NCBI GenBank assembly: GCA_001724265.1 | Contig: MEDY01000229.1 | Coordinates: forward strand, 1-47,264 | DNA: 47,264 nucleotides | Origin: Rhizaria sp. SCN 62-66 | Taxonomy: Eukaryota > Rhizaria, unplaced | Direction: 5' to 3' | Shown: positions 31,476 to 42,800 of the stretch, piece after piece | Numbering within the stretch: the first letter of the stretch is position 1 | Layout of the letters: each line of letters opens with the position of its first letter | Program-made: the position numbers and the translations under genes | Notes under the pieces: generated by a model | What the model saw: the letters and a program-made list of their open reading frames with translations, nothing else | Told to the model about the DNA's origin: nothing | The model's database searches: none

Positions 31476-34400
31476 CTACTTCTTTGTCGCTACTTCACCG
31501 CTCCGCTGTGCAAGCTCCTCCCGCATCGCCGCAATGACCTCATCGACGGAAATCCACCACAAAACGGTTTTACGCTCCCTGCCGCCGCTACCGCCGACTG
31601 AGCCGTTACCACTCGCACTCGCGCTCGCGGCGGCGGCGGCGGCGGCGGTAGCATAAGCGTCGCTGTGCGCGCGCAGCACGCTGCCGGGCGGTTCTGAATC
31701 GTGCAAGACAGCGTACACGCCCTCAATATCACCCTCGTTGCCGCTCGCAGCGCCGTTAGCGCCCGCATTCGTTGCTGCTGCTGCAGTGTGGGCGGCGTTG
31801 ATTGCGGTCGCGGCGGCGGCGGCGGCGGCGGCGGGCGGCAGCCGCGCGGCGTAATAGTCCTTCGCGAACGCGGTCAGCAGCGTGTTGGCGCCCAAGAACG
31901 CGCCGCGGCCTAAATTCGACACATCCGCAGCACCAGCGCTATGGCTTGGCGAGTGCGTGCTCGCGCCGTGCGCGCCGTTGCCCCCAGAGGGCAGACGCCG
32001 CAGCTGGCCCGCCACGATGACCACGAACGCGTTCGCGAGCGGCGCCAACAGCGCCGCGGCCTCGGCCCCGCTCGCGGTCACGCACGACACGCCAACACCG
32101 CCACCGCCGCCACTGCTGCTGTCTGCCGATGCTGCTGCTGCCGCTGCTGACGCTGCCGTCGACGGCACGGTAACGGTGACTTTGGAGCTGCAGCCGGGCG
32201 GGGAGAACGACAACCGACCGACCCTGGTACCAGCAGCAGCGCCAGAAGCAGCAGCAGTGGTGGTGGCGGTGGCGGCGTGGAGGCGGCCTCCCTGGCCCTG
32301 GCCGTCGCCGTCGGCGCACGTATCGCCGATCTCGACCCGTTGCATGCGCTTGACCAGGCGCAGCAGCTGCAGCCTGTCCAGCAGCGGCAGCGCCACACCC
32401 GCCGTGGCGGCGACCGTGGCCGTGACGGCCTGGTCCAGCGCGCCCAGTAGCAGCGTCACGTCCGCTCGCCCCGTCGGCTGCAGCCGCGCGCTCGCGGGGC
32501 CCGGCGTCCCGAGACCTGGTGTCGCCGCACTGAGACTGAGACCTGGCGTCCCCGCGCCGAGGCCGGCGGCGACGCCGGGGGCGGGCGGGCTCTGGACCTG
32601 CGATGGGGTGCCGCTCGGGATGGGACTGATGATGTAGGCGCCGTTGTTCACGACGACTTTGCGCGCCGGTGACGGCAGCACCAGCGTGCGCGGCCGCAGC
32701 GGCGCCGACTGCGGCGGAATCCCGCCAGAGCCCGCCAGAACAGCGCCGCCGCCACCGCCGCCGCCGCCAGGGAAAGCGCCGCCGTCGAGCTGACCGTGAG
32801 CAGCAAACTGACCGTGGGCGTCGTAGCCAGCACTATCGCTGGGTGTGGTCAGAGAGGCGTAGTTTGCTGACGTCATCAAGTGCTCGACCGTGCTGCCACG
32901 GCGGCGCATCGCGGCGGGTAAGGGCCCCCTTACATTTCCGCTTACATTACCACCGGCGGCAGCGGCGTCGCCTGCGTTCCCGCCGACGACGCTGACGTTG
33001 AGGTCGCCGTAGCCGTAGCCGTGCTCCCCGCCGCCGCGCGCCGTGACTGCGGCGGCGGCCTCTGAGGCGGCGGCCACGGCGGCGGCCGCCGCGGCGGGGT
33101 CAGTCGCGGCGGCCGCGGCGGCGACAAAGCTCTGCAGGCGGCGCTGCTCGTCCTTGATCTGCATCGCCATAATGCGCAGACGCCGCAGCTCGCGCTTGGC
33201 CGCCACCGCAGGGTCCTCGGCCGCCTCCGCGCTGCTCGCATTCGCACTCGTACTCGCGGCGGCGGCGGCGGCAGTGGCGCCCGAGTCAAAACTAGCGCTA
33301 AAGCTGGCGTTGGGGTTGGGGACGTTTGTGTTGCTCAGCGTGCGCGTGTGCGTGCCGACGGAGCGGCTCTGGGCCGCCGCCTGCGACGCTGTGACGCCGC
33401 TGATGCGACTGACGGGTTTGCTCACGCCCGCATTGCCGGCGTAGTGAATGGCGTCTCCGGAGTCCTCAGCGTCGATGAAACCGCCGTCAGCCGCGTGGTC
33501 GCCCGCACTGTTGCTGTGATTCTTCTTGCTGCTGCTGTTGTTGTTATTGCTGCTGCTGTTGTTGTTGTTGTTGTTGTCTTTCTCGCTGAAGATATTCCAG
33601 TCGACGACGGCCGCGCTCGTGGCCGCCGCCACGCCCGCCCGCGCGGCCGCCGCGATGTCGGCGCTGAAGTGGCCGCGGGCGCCCGCATTTGCTTGCGCGC
33701 TGCCACCGGCAGGAGTGTTGTTCTTGTTCGTACTGGCGGTGAGCTCTGCGAGCTCCTTCGATGAGAAGTCGTCGAACTGGTAGCTGCCGCGGCGGGCGCC
33801 CGCGCCGTGGCTGCCGAGCCGCGGCGCAGTGCCAGGAACGACGGGACCACCCCCATGTGTTACCCCATGCGTACTGGGGCTCGCGGCGGCGGGGTGCGGC
33901 GCGTGCGTGCGCGGGCGCAGCGGGGACGAGGCGCCAGCCCCTCCAGCGCCGAAACCAGAGTACTCTCCACTTCCCGCGCCCGCGCCTGGGCCGCCGCGCG
34001 CGGTCTGGGGCGCTGCGACGACGGGTCTGGCCGCGGCGACGGGCACCACGGGGGGCTGATAGCCCGCCAACGCGGCCTGAGACTGCGACAGATGTTGTGA
34101 CTGGTACTGCGCCTGTAACCTCGACTGTGCCTGAATCTGCTGCAACTGCGACCGCGTATCGCTCACCGTTGTTGTGTTGCTAGCGTCGCCGCCATCTGCG
34201 GCGCCGCCGCCGCTGCCCACGGCCTCGTTGGCGTACTGTCTCTCGAAGTCGAGGTGGCTGAAGAGCAGCAGGAACACCCGCCGTGCGATTGCGTAGCACT
34301 CGACAGTCTCGGCGCCCGTGGCGCGCACGGTCGCGGTGCGCGGGACGGGCCGCAGCAGCGCCGCCTCGCCAAAGTACGCGCCCGCGGACAGCACGGCCAC

Positions 34401-35289
34401 GGGCCGGCAGTGCTGCGGGCAGTGTGCGTACCCCTTCACAGCGCCAGCAACAGCAGCAGCAGCAGCAGCAGCAGTGCCAGCGCTTTGTGGGTTCGCCAGC
34501 TCGGTGACAACAACGGGGTTGCCGTCGGCGTCAACGGGCCTGCAGCGGCAGCCTGAGTGCTCGACGGTGACGGTGCCGGCGCGAAGCAGGTACAAGTGGC
34601 GGCCGCGCTCGCCCTGCGTGATGATCGGCACGCCCGGGGGGAAGCGCTGCGTCGTGGTGTGCCGCGCCAGCGCAGCGATGTCCGACGGGGACAGCCGCGC
34701 AAGACGGATCAGGGGCACGGCGGACAGCGCGGCCGCGGTCGCTGCGGTCGTCGCGGCGTCGGACGCAGACGTAGACGCAGACGCAGACGTGGCACTAGCC
34801 GGCGCAGGAGCAGTGGTGGCGGCGGCGGCGGCGGAGACAGCGGGGTTGTTCGGGGGCGGGGGCCCGTGGAACGGGCTCAGCGGGCGCTGCTGCGCTGTTA
34901 GTCCGCCAGTGCCGGCGTTATTACCGCCAGTCGGGAGCGGAGGCGTGGCGCGAATGAGACTCGAAACCATGTTGAGCTGCGCGGAGGCGGCTTGCTGGGC
35001 GAGAGCACGCTCCCGCTGTAAAACGCAAAAAATATAACACAAATCAGGCGCATAATGAGATATGCGGATGGGATAAAGATATAATAGCTCAAACTCACCA
35101 TATATTTCGTTGTTTAGTGCGGCGTTAAAGGCGTACCTCGATGCGGGCGCGGCGGGCGGCGATCTTCTGCTTGAACTTGCGCTGGATGCTGACGACGGCG
35201 TGCAGATACAGCGGCGAAATGCCAGAGCCGAGGCTGCCGCGGCGGCGCAGCGACGCTGCGCCAGGCGGCTCCAACGGTGGGGATGACAT
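31476..35289 (-). CDS. IQ-motif and cyclic-nucleotide-binding-domain protein
   Basis: Two exons on the minus strand, 35289-35137 and 35015-31476, joined in phase 0 across a 121-base intron (GTACGC...TTACAG), give about 1,230 aa ending in tandem TAG TAA. Exon 1 carries a basic helix with an IQ motif (VSIQRKFKQKIAARRAR), a usual calmodulin or EF-hand light-chain binding site. Residues ~152-311 form a cyclic-nucleotide-binding domain: LSPSDIAALARH, then GERGRHLYLLRAGTVTVEHSG, then the phosphate-binding cassette FGEAALLRPVPRTATVRA (about residues 265-280) with Glu and Arg kept, as needed to bind cAMP or cGMP. An insertion of ~45 residues containing three Cys and His splits the domain. A degenerate second domain may lie near the C-terminus (GAFLGANTLL). 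The rest is Ala/Ser/Asn/Gln-rich. No kinase or channel segment is present, so this is not a channel or protein kinase G; the partner is unknown. Confidence 0.82.
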
Positions 35290-36287
35290 CGCGGACAGAG
35301 GTTAGGAGTGGCTGCAAAGCTGTGATGGGGCTAGAAAGTGGGAAGAGTCACTGGGAGCGTGCGTGGGGGAGGCCGTTGTAGGGGGCACCGGGGGGGACCT
35401 CCGCGTTGAGCACAGCAACGACGCTAGAATCGCAATTAGATAGGCCCAAATGAGACTTCAAACCAATTGTTAAGTGGCTAAAGGTGGATGCAAGCGGCAG
35501 AATGCAGTGAAAAAGGACACCAGGTGCAGGAATAAAAGCAAAGGAAACGAAACAGTTGGGTGGTGGTGAGGATGAATATGATGTTACAAAGCAGGTGAGA
35601 GCGCAACTAGAGCTATAAACAAAACGGATTTGCGTATGAAATGACTTGAATTATCTTGTCAAACGCCTACACCAGCGCATACGGAGAAATGATCCAGATA
35701 TCGCCTTCACAAAAGTTCTACATTGCCCCAACGACTCTTCGTCCACTGGAGCAAGAAACCAAAAAGATCGAGCTAGACCGACGAGACTCGCGCTGCAAAA
35801 TAGCTTGCGGTGAGGCACGACGCAACACGGTGCATGCGCACTTGTGGGCCGTTATGTAGCAAATTCATGCTGATTTTCTGTTATTATGCTGAGTTTTGTA
35901 TTCTTGCATTAATATCCCACTTCCTCACCTCCCGTTATTTGCCCTCCAAATCCCCCCCGCGCACACCGGCTTGTCTCTCTTGTCCTGATAGGAACGATTC
36001 TCGCGCTCCGCTCCGCCCTGCGATCTCTAACTCTCAGAGCTGTTTCGCTGCGTGCCTCAGCTTCCGTTCTTCCTTTCCCCCGCTCCGCTCGCTCTAGCCT
36101 CAACAGCATCACCGTTGTCGCTAGCTCACGAGTCGTCGGTTCCCCTCGCCTCTTCTTCTCCAACACTTCAGTCGCCGCCGCCGCCGCCGCTCCCGCTGCC
36201 GCCGCTGCCGTCGACCCTTCCACCGTCGTCGTCACCGCCGCCACCCCCGACCCCGCCGCCGCCGCGCCCCGCCACCGCCACCGCCGC
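35290..36287. promoter_or_regulatory. Divergent region, including an in-frame non-ATG extension of the tRNA methyltransferase
   Basis: The left ~600 bases are AT-rich and probably hold both promoters. From 35913 to the ATG at 36288 the methyltransferase reading frame stays open for 125 codons but contains no ATG. From about 35991 it reads as an Arg/Ser/Ala-rich, acid-free stretch (ALRSALRSLTLRAVSLRAS, later SRVVGSPRLFFSNTS), typical of a mitochondrial presequence. Pyrimidine-rich acceptor-like AGs lie at 35990, 36036 and 36060. The extension could therefore be reached by splicing from an unseen exon or by a near-cognate start. Confidence 0.45.
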
Positions 36288-39010
36288 ATGTCCGTGAACC
36301 CGCTGAAGCGCTCTGCCGAAGACTGGCGCAAGGTCAAGGATGAGAAGCGTGCGCGCCGCGCCGACCTGCTCGCCGCCGCCGGGCTCGAGCTCTGCCCCGA
36401 CGGCCGCCTCAAGCCCGTCGGCACGGAGGACGGCACCTCGCCCGCCGCCGTGCTTGCTGCGCTGAGCCCCGACATGCTGAACCAACTCCGTCTCTTCCGC
36501 CCCGCTGAACACAACGCCAATAGCGCCGAGGATGGCGACGACAAGGACGTGCAGCTCGGCGAGGGCGGTGGCGACGGCGCCGCGGTGGAGATCCCCGCCG
36601 ACGCCGGGCTGGAGGCCGTGACGCCGCTGTTCCGCATGCCCTACTCGCGCCAGCTGCAGCGCAAGCGCAACGACGTCGTCAAGGTCCTCCGCAAGGCCCA
36701 GCGCGAGACGCGTTTCCTCTACAACCGCCAGGTACGCCAATAACAACTAGATCTAAACGTATATTAATTTCATTATTGTCTTCATATTTTAAGAAAACGA
36801 CTCAAAACTCACGAATATCATTATTTTTTGTTATTTTTTGTTGTTTTCTCTTTCACTGCTGCTAGGTCAAGGAGCTCGCGCTGGCCAAGTCGACCGCTGC
36901 GCCGCAGCCCTTCGCGCTCACCTACGCGGGGCCCAGCCCCAAGGACCTGATCTGCCCGCTGGGCCTGGTGACGCCGTCCCCCGTGCTCGAGGGCTACCGC
37001 AACAAGAACGAGTTCACCTTCGGCCGCGACGCCGCGGGGCTCAAGACGGCCGGCTTCCAGCTCGCGCGTTACGCCACAGCCGGCGAGGCCCGCGTCGGCT
37101 CCCCCGCCGGCTGCCTCTCGGCGCCGCCCGTCGCGCTTGCCATCGCGGAGCTCGTCACGGCCTTCGCGCGCGAGCGTGACGATCTCTCGGTCTGGGACAA
37201 GCGCTCTCACAGCGGTCTGCTGCGGCTGCTCACTGTCCGCAACTCGCCCACGCTGGGGCAGCTCATGGTTGTGGTCCAGGTCTCCCCGCAGGCGCTGGGC
37301 GGCGCCGACAGCGAGGCCTTTGCGGGCTTCAAGCGCGACCTGCTCAAGCTCCTCGTCGACAACTGCTACGCAGGCTCGCTCTCGCAGGCGCTCATCGACA
37401 AGCACAACGCGGACGTGGCCGCCGCTGCGGCCGCCGCGAGCCCCGAGACGGCGGCGCTGGTGCCCGCGCCCATCACCGCGCCGCCCGCGGCCGTGACGGC
37501 GCTGCCGCCCCATGCGCCCGCGGACGGCGAGATCACCGACAAGGCGCGCGCGTTCGCCGCGCTGTACGGCCACTCGCTTGCGTCCGTGGCCGTCGAGCAC
37601 TACAACGGTGTGTCCAACGTGTCGTCGGCCGAGTCCGCGACCGTGGAGCCGCTTTTCGGCGGCGCTCACATCTACGACCTGCTCGCAGGCATGCTCTTCC
37701 GCGTCGACTACCGCTCCTTCTTCCAGGTACGACTTTAACTAATCGCAGTATACCTCGAGTATATCAAGTTATCTGGAAATTGAAACAATTATTCATTGAT
37801 ATAATCGTAATATTTATCCATTCATAAAATATATCCTCGAAAATCACTCACCTCATCCCTCTATATTTTATATTCCTCGTAATCTGCGACTGTGCTTCCC
37901 CCCTCTCAGGTCAACCCGCGCGGCGCCGAGGGCCTATACGCCAAGGCTGTGCAGTGGGCGCTGGCCCCGCGCCACGACTGGAGCCTTGACACGCCGGGCG
38001 TCATGGCGCGCTACGTGGCGCCCAGCGCCGAGGAGGCCAAGGACTGGCTGGACCGCGTCGAGCGTGTCATGCGCGACAAGAAGGAGCGCGCCGACGCCGC
38101 CGCCGCCGACGCCGCCGCCGCTGTCACCGCCGCCGCTGCCGCTGAGAACGCCGATGCTGCCACCTCTGAGCCTGCTGCGGCTGCGGGCAACGGCAGCGGC
38201 GACAACGACGACGGCGAGGCGCTGGGCGCGAGCGACACGTCGCCGACCTCGCTGCCGGCGCTGATGCAGAGCGCGCTGGCGGGGCTCCCGCGGCTGCCGC
38301 TGGCGCCCGACGCGCAGTCGGCCGCGCGCACGCTCGTGCTCGACGTCTGCTGCGGCACCGGCACCATTGGGCTGACGATGTCGCGCCACGTCAAGCGCGT
38401 CGTGGGGCTCGAGCTGGTCCCCGCCGCGGTCGAGGACGCCAAGGCCAACGCCGCGCTGAACGGCGTCACCAACACTGAGTTCGTGTGCGGGCGCGCGGAG
38501 CAGACGATCAAGGCCGTGCTGGCCAAGTGCGCGGGGGAGATGGACATGGCCGTCGCTGTCGTCGACCCGCCGCGCAGCGGACTCCACAACGACGTCGTCA
38601 CCGCGCTGCGCGGCTCCAAGCTCAACCGCATCGTCTACGTGTCGTGTAACCCCGCCACGCTGGCCGAGAACGTCGAGAGGTACGCACAACGAATCAAACG
38701 AGCTGTTAATCTGAAATATGTGCTTTTAAGACTTAAAAATTTCGGTACATAGCTACATTGATGTGTTTTTGATTAGATGCTCACTTATTTCCTCTTATTT
38801 GTGTTATCTTGCATTTATCGTAGGCTTTCCGGCCCCTCGTCGAAGAAGTACCCCGGCACGCCCTTCATCCCCGTGGCGGCGCAGGCCGTGGACATGTTTC
38901 CCCACACGGCCCACTGCGAGCTCATCATGATGCTCGAGCGCAAGCCCGAGGCCGAGGCCGCCGAGGCTGCTGCGCCTGCTGCTGCTGCTGCGGAGAAGAA
39001 GGATGAGTAA
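36288..39010 (+). CDS. TRMT2: tRNA (uracil-5-)-methyltransferase, TRMT2/TrmA/RumA family
   Basis: Exons are 36288-36731, 36866-37726, 37910-38679 and 38824-39010, joined in phase (0, 0, 2), giving 753 aa from the first ATG. The family methylates uridine 54 of the tRNA T-loop with S-adenosylmethionine and a covalent Cys intermediate. Seen in order: the PLFRMPYSRQLQRK element, PSPVLEGYRNKNEFTFGRD, FFQVNPRGAEGLY (across introns 2/3), the SAM site LDVCCGTGTIGL from Asp580, VGLELVP, the catalytic-loop DPPRSGL at 654-660, the nucleophile Cys681 in SCNPATL, and the general base Glu724 in HCELIM. All key residues are present, so the enzyme should be active. Compared with human TRMT2A, no RRM is visible at the N-terminus. 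A disordered insertion of about 60 residues lies just before the SAM site. AATAAA follows the stop by 53 bases. Confidence 0.92.
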
Positions 39011-39062
39011 AAGAAAAGCTGTATTTTATGTATTAGTGTGTTATACTAACAGTATTTTGATA

Positions 39063-39068
39063 AATAAA
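39063..39068 (+). promoter_or_regulatory. Probable polyadenylation signal AATAAA of the tRNA methyltransferase gene
   Basis: An exact AATAAA lies 53 bases beyond the stop codon in AT-rich sequence. I did not see an equally well placed AATAAA behind the other genes, so its general use in this genome is uncertain. Confidence 0.45.
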
Positions 39069-39869
39069 CATGACAATAAGTTATAATACTTTCCCCGGTC
39101 TGTTATGAAATTAGGCTCATTAAAATTTACCCTATTTTCATTTAGAAACTCTTGCTTTTCATTTTCCTTCGAAGCAAGAAAGAAAATCGACGTGAGTGGC
39201 CTGTCATCGATCGAGTCGCAGAGAGGCCTCCGACTTCACAGTTGCCGTTCCGCGCAACGACACAGCCGAGATGCGTCGCTCGTGAGAGCTGTATGTAGAT
39301 GTATCTGCAGCGCGCTATATCATCGTCATTTCACTTTTGTCTTGATCCTTGGAACTAATCAATGGTGAATCTTCTTTTTCAAATCTTGACTTCACGAATT
39401 CTCGATCATACCAACGATGTATCCCCTGAAAACGTACACCGGTCGGATTGGCTTCGCACCGGCACACTCCCTGGCTTCACGCGCGCCTTGTCCCTGCCTC
39501 ACATCTTCCTCACTGCTTCGTATTTCTGTTTGCTTTATTACAGCACGCGTTTCGCCCTTCCCTCCACCGAGGACAAGGCCCGTTACCGCGTTTTCTGACT
39601 TCGCAAACCCCTCTTACACGTTCCGCTCAGCAGCAGTCGTGCTTGGCCCCCTCCTCTCGCTGCCAGCGTCCGCCGCCGTTGTCGTCGTCGCCGCCGCTGT
39701 CGCTGCCACCCGTCGCTGTTGCGCCTGCTGCCGCCGTGTCCGCGCCTGCGTTTGCCACTGCCGCTGTTGCGACCGCAGCAGAGGTCAAAGCGAAGCGAAG
39801 CGCTTGACTTGAAGCTCGTTATCAAATCAAACTAAGCTCTCTGCTTTGCCTTTGCTTTTGCGCCCCACG
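39069..39869. other. Spacer and GC-rich leader upstream of the EGF-like membrane protein gene
   Basis: The first ~330 bases are AT-rich. From about 39417 to 39810 the sequence becomes C- and T-rich with open frames of 119-131 codons. One ends ...AEVKAKRSA-stop at 39807; another starts ATG at 39417. A good acceptor-like site (TTTATTACAG) ends at 39542. Neither frame resembles a known family and neither joins in frame to the downstream gene, so I treat the stretch as leader sequence with upstream open frames, not as a separate gene. Confidence 0.4.
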
Positions 39870-42800
39870 ATGCCCCTGCTGCTTCCGTCCGCCCGCGGGC
39901 GCGTTTCCGCGCTGCTGGCCTCCCTGGCCGCGGCCGTCGCGCTGCTGCTCGCCGCGGCCGCGCCAGCCGTGTCCCCCGTCGCGGCCGCGCCGCTGGCCTG
40001 GTCGGTCTCGGCCTCTTACGACACCGCGACCGACACCCCGGCGTCGGAGGACGAGCGGTCGTTCTTCTACCGCACCAACTGGGCCTCGGACCCCGAGACG
40101 CGCGTGCCGCTCACCACGGCCAAGGCCACCAAGCTCACCCTCAAGCTCACCTCCTCCCCGCCCAAGTCGAAGCTCAACGCTCCCACCACTAGTATTAGCC
40201 ATGGCGATGGCAGCTCCAGCTCTGCGGACGACGACGGCGAAGACCTCAGCCCGTCGTGTTTCGCGTCCCTGTGCCTGACGCACTTCGCGCCGCTGTCGCG
40301 CGAGTTGGAGCGCACCACCTCGGTCGAGTTCAGCTGGGGTCTGCACTGCCTTTGGGAGGCGCGGCTCAACACCAACTTCTCCCAGACCACCTCGGCGGCA
40401 GTCGAGACGGTGCGGCACATGCACGCGGGCCCGCTCTACGCCTCGGTTGGCATCCGCTACGTTCAGGCCACCGCCGTCGCCGCAGCCCTCAACGACCTGC
40501 TCGACCGCGGCCGCGGCAACGGCAGCGGCGACGACGACGCTGACTCGACTGGGCCCGTGACGGTCGCATGGGGCTCATGCAAGCTCGAGGCGAAGCTTGA
40601 GGCCGAGTCGTGCGACGGCGACGCCCTCATTACGGGCGGCGTTGGCGGCGTCGATTGCGGCCTCATCCCGATCCCGGTCGAGAGCTGGCCCTCCAAGGCC
40701 GCGCCGCTGACTCTGAAGCCCACCGAGGAGGCGCTGTTCGAGTACTTGCCCATCGCAGACTACCGCGCCAGTCAGCAGCTCCATAGTGAGCAGGCGGGGG
40801 CTGCGAGCGATGCCGACATCGACCCGTCTGCGTTTACTGACATTGTCATTGCGCAGGCGTACCTCAACTTCACCTTCCACGTCCCCGAGACGCACAAGAA
40901 CTTCATCAAGACTGCTAAGGCTGCTCAGACTGCCCGGAAGACCGGCGACGGCACTGCCGACAGCTTTGGCGACGAGGGCGAGGAGGAGGACGACGACGAC
41001 GACGTGGACACTGTGCCGACGCTGAGAGGGTACATCGCCGACAGCGTTGTGCCGTCGCTGTTGGTCGGCACTATGTCGGGCGGTTACGACGCCTACAAGA
41101 CGCTCTCGCAGGAGACCGCGGGACTGGACACGTACCTCAGCGTCGAGGCCATCAGCCCGCGCTTCTCAATCCTCACCACCGCGCCTGCCGCCCTGACGCA
41201 GTCTAAGGGCCTTACACATTCTAGTGTAAGTGCCGCCGCCGCCAAACCGTTAGCGCGGCTGAGGTACCGCGGCCGCTCCGTCGCCACAGGATCCATCGAC
41301 ACCAACGTCCCCAGCAAACTCTCTCGCGCGAGCGATTCTGCAGTGCAGAGCGAGGGCGATGAGCCCGGCGTGACCGACATCCCGCGGTCCCGCGCGTTCC
41401 CCCTCTACGTGCTGCTCAAGAACACGGGTCCCGTGCCCCTAGTCGTCACCGGCGTGACCGCCGAGGCGCCGCTGTGCCCCTGGGCGCGGTCCGGCGGCGA
41501 GTGCGAGCTCGCCTACAGCGTGCTGGACCCGCGCAAGGTCACGTCCTTCACATACGCGTCGTCTATCCCCGTCATTAGAGCCGGCGTCATCAAGCCCACC
41601 GAGCTCACCGGCGGCAGTCTGAGTACCCCCTTAGCCACCACCAGCGCGATTACCCCCACGAGTGCCCCCATGAGTTCCGCGCGCGCGTCCCTCGCCGCGC
41701 GCGGTCTGGCCCCCGCGCACCGCCTCTACACAAACCCGCTCCACCCAGCCTACGCGCGCTCCGCGGCCCCCATGCGGCCCCTGAGCTAGGCAGAGCTGCT
41801 CACGGTCACCCGTGACCAGGTAACTGCGCTCAGCCGTGCCAGCGCCAGCGGTCGGGTGACGGTGCCGCGTGCGTCGCTGCTCGGCGCCTCTGTGCTCTCC
41901 TCCTCAAACGCCCTTTATAACCACGTCAACAGCGTTGAGGCTGTTCAGACCTCGGACGCCCTCTACGGCAACTTCCACCGCGACGTCAATGGCAACACCG
42001 TCTCTGTCGGCGCCGCGCGCTCGCTGGGCACGTTTGCGCCCGAGCTTTACCTGCGCGCCGGCAATGTGCCGCTAGTGCCCGGCACTCTGGGCGCGCAGGG
42101 CACGTGGGACGCGCGGCTCGTGGGCAGCTCCGCGCTCACCAGGTACCTCGAGACGCCCGACATCCCCCTCACCGAGAAGGCGCAGTCCGTGGCCCATAGT
42201 GACGAGGCGGGGACCAGCGACGACGCCGTGAGCGTGATGTGGTACTACGCGACGCGCGTGTCGGGCACCGGCGAGGCCTTCGTGTGGTCCTACGACAAGT
42301 GTCCGAACGCGTGCTCGGGCCGCGGCTCGTGCGGCACGGGTAGTGACCCGCACGGCTGCATCTGCCAGCCGGGGTACAACGACGAGATCGACTGCTCGGT
42401 CGGACCGCCCGAGAACGACCCCGACGGGTTCAACCCCTTCCAGGTACGAGAAACAAACTGTCTTAAATATCGTGTAGATATCTTGAAAGTATAAGTGAAA
42501 TTATTATATAATCTGTGTCTTTATGCTATTTATTTTATAATCAATATTTGTACTGATTCCTAACATTCTCGCCATCAATTGTTCTGTTTTGCGTTTTCTT
42601 CGCAGCCGTGGTTCCTCGCCTTGATCGGGAGCTGCATCGTGATCATGCTGATCTTCATGAAGTGCCTCTACTCCGCCTGCCGGCGCCGCGGCAAGGCACG
42701 CCGCCATACGCGCCGCAGCGTGCTGGGTGACAGCGCTGACGATGGACTCGCCGGCACCGGCGGCGGCGGCAACCTGAGCGACCTCTCGGCGCTATCTGAC

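Noticed and set aside
35656-35859. Small open frame of 67 codons in the divergent spacer
   Set aside because: AT-rich codon choice unlike the genes here, no family resemblance, and no splice signal linking it to the tRNA methyltransferase frame.
39417-39812. Open frames of 119-131 codons upstream of the EGF-like gene as a separate small gene
   Set aside because: No recognisable family, weaker codon bias than real genes here, and a position typical of a pyrimidine-rich leader with upstream open frames.
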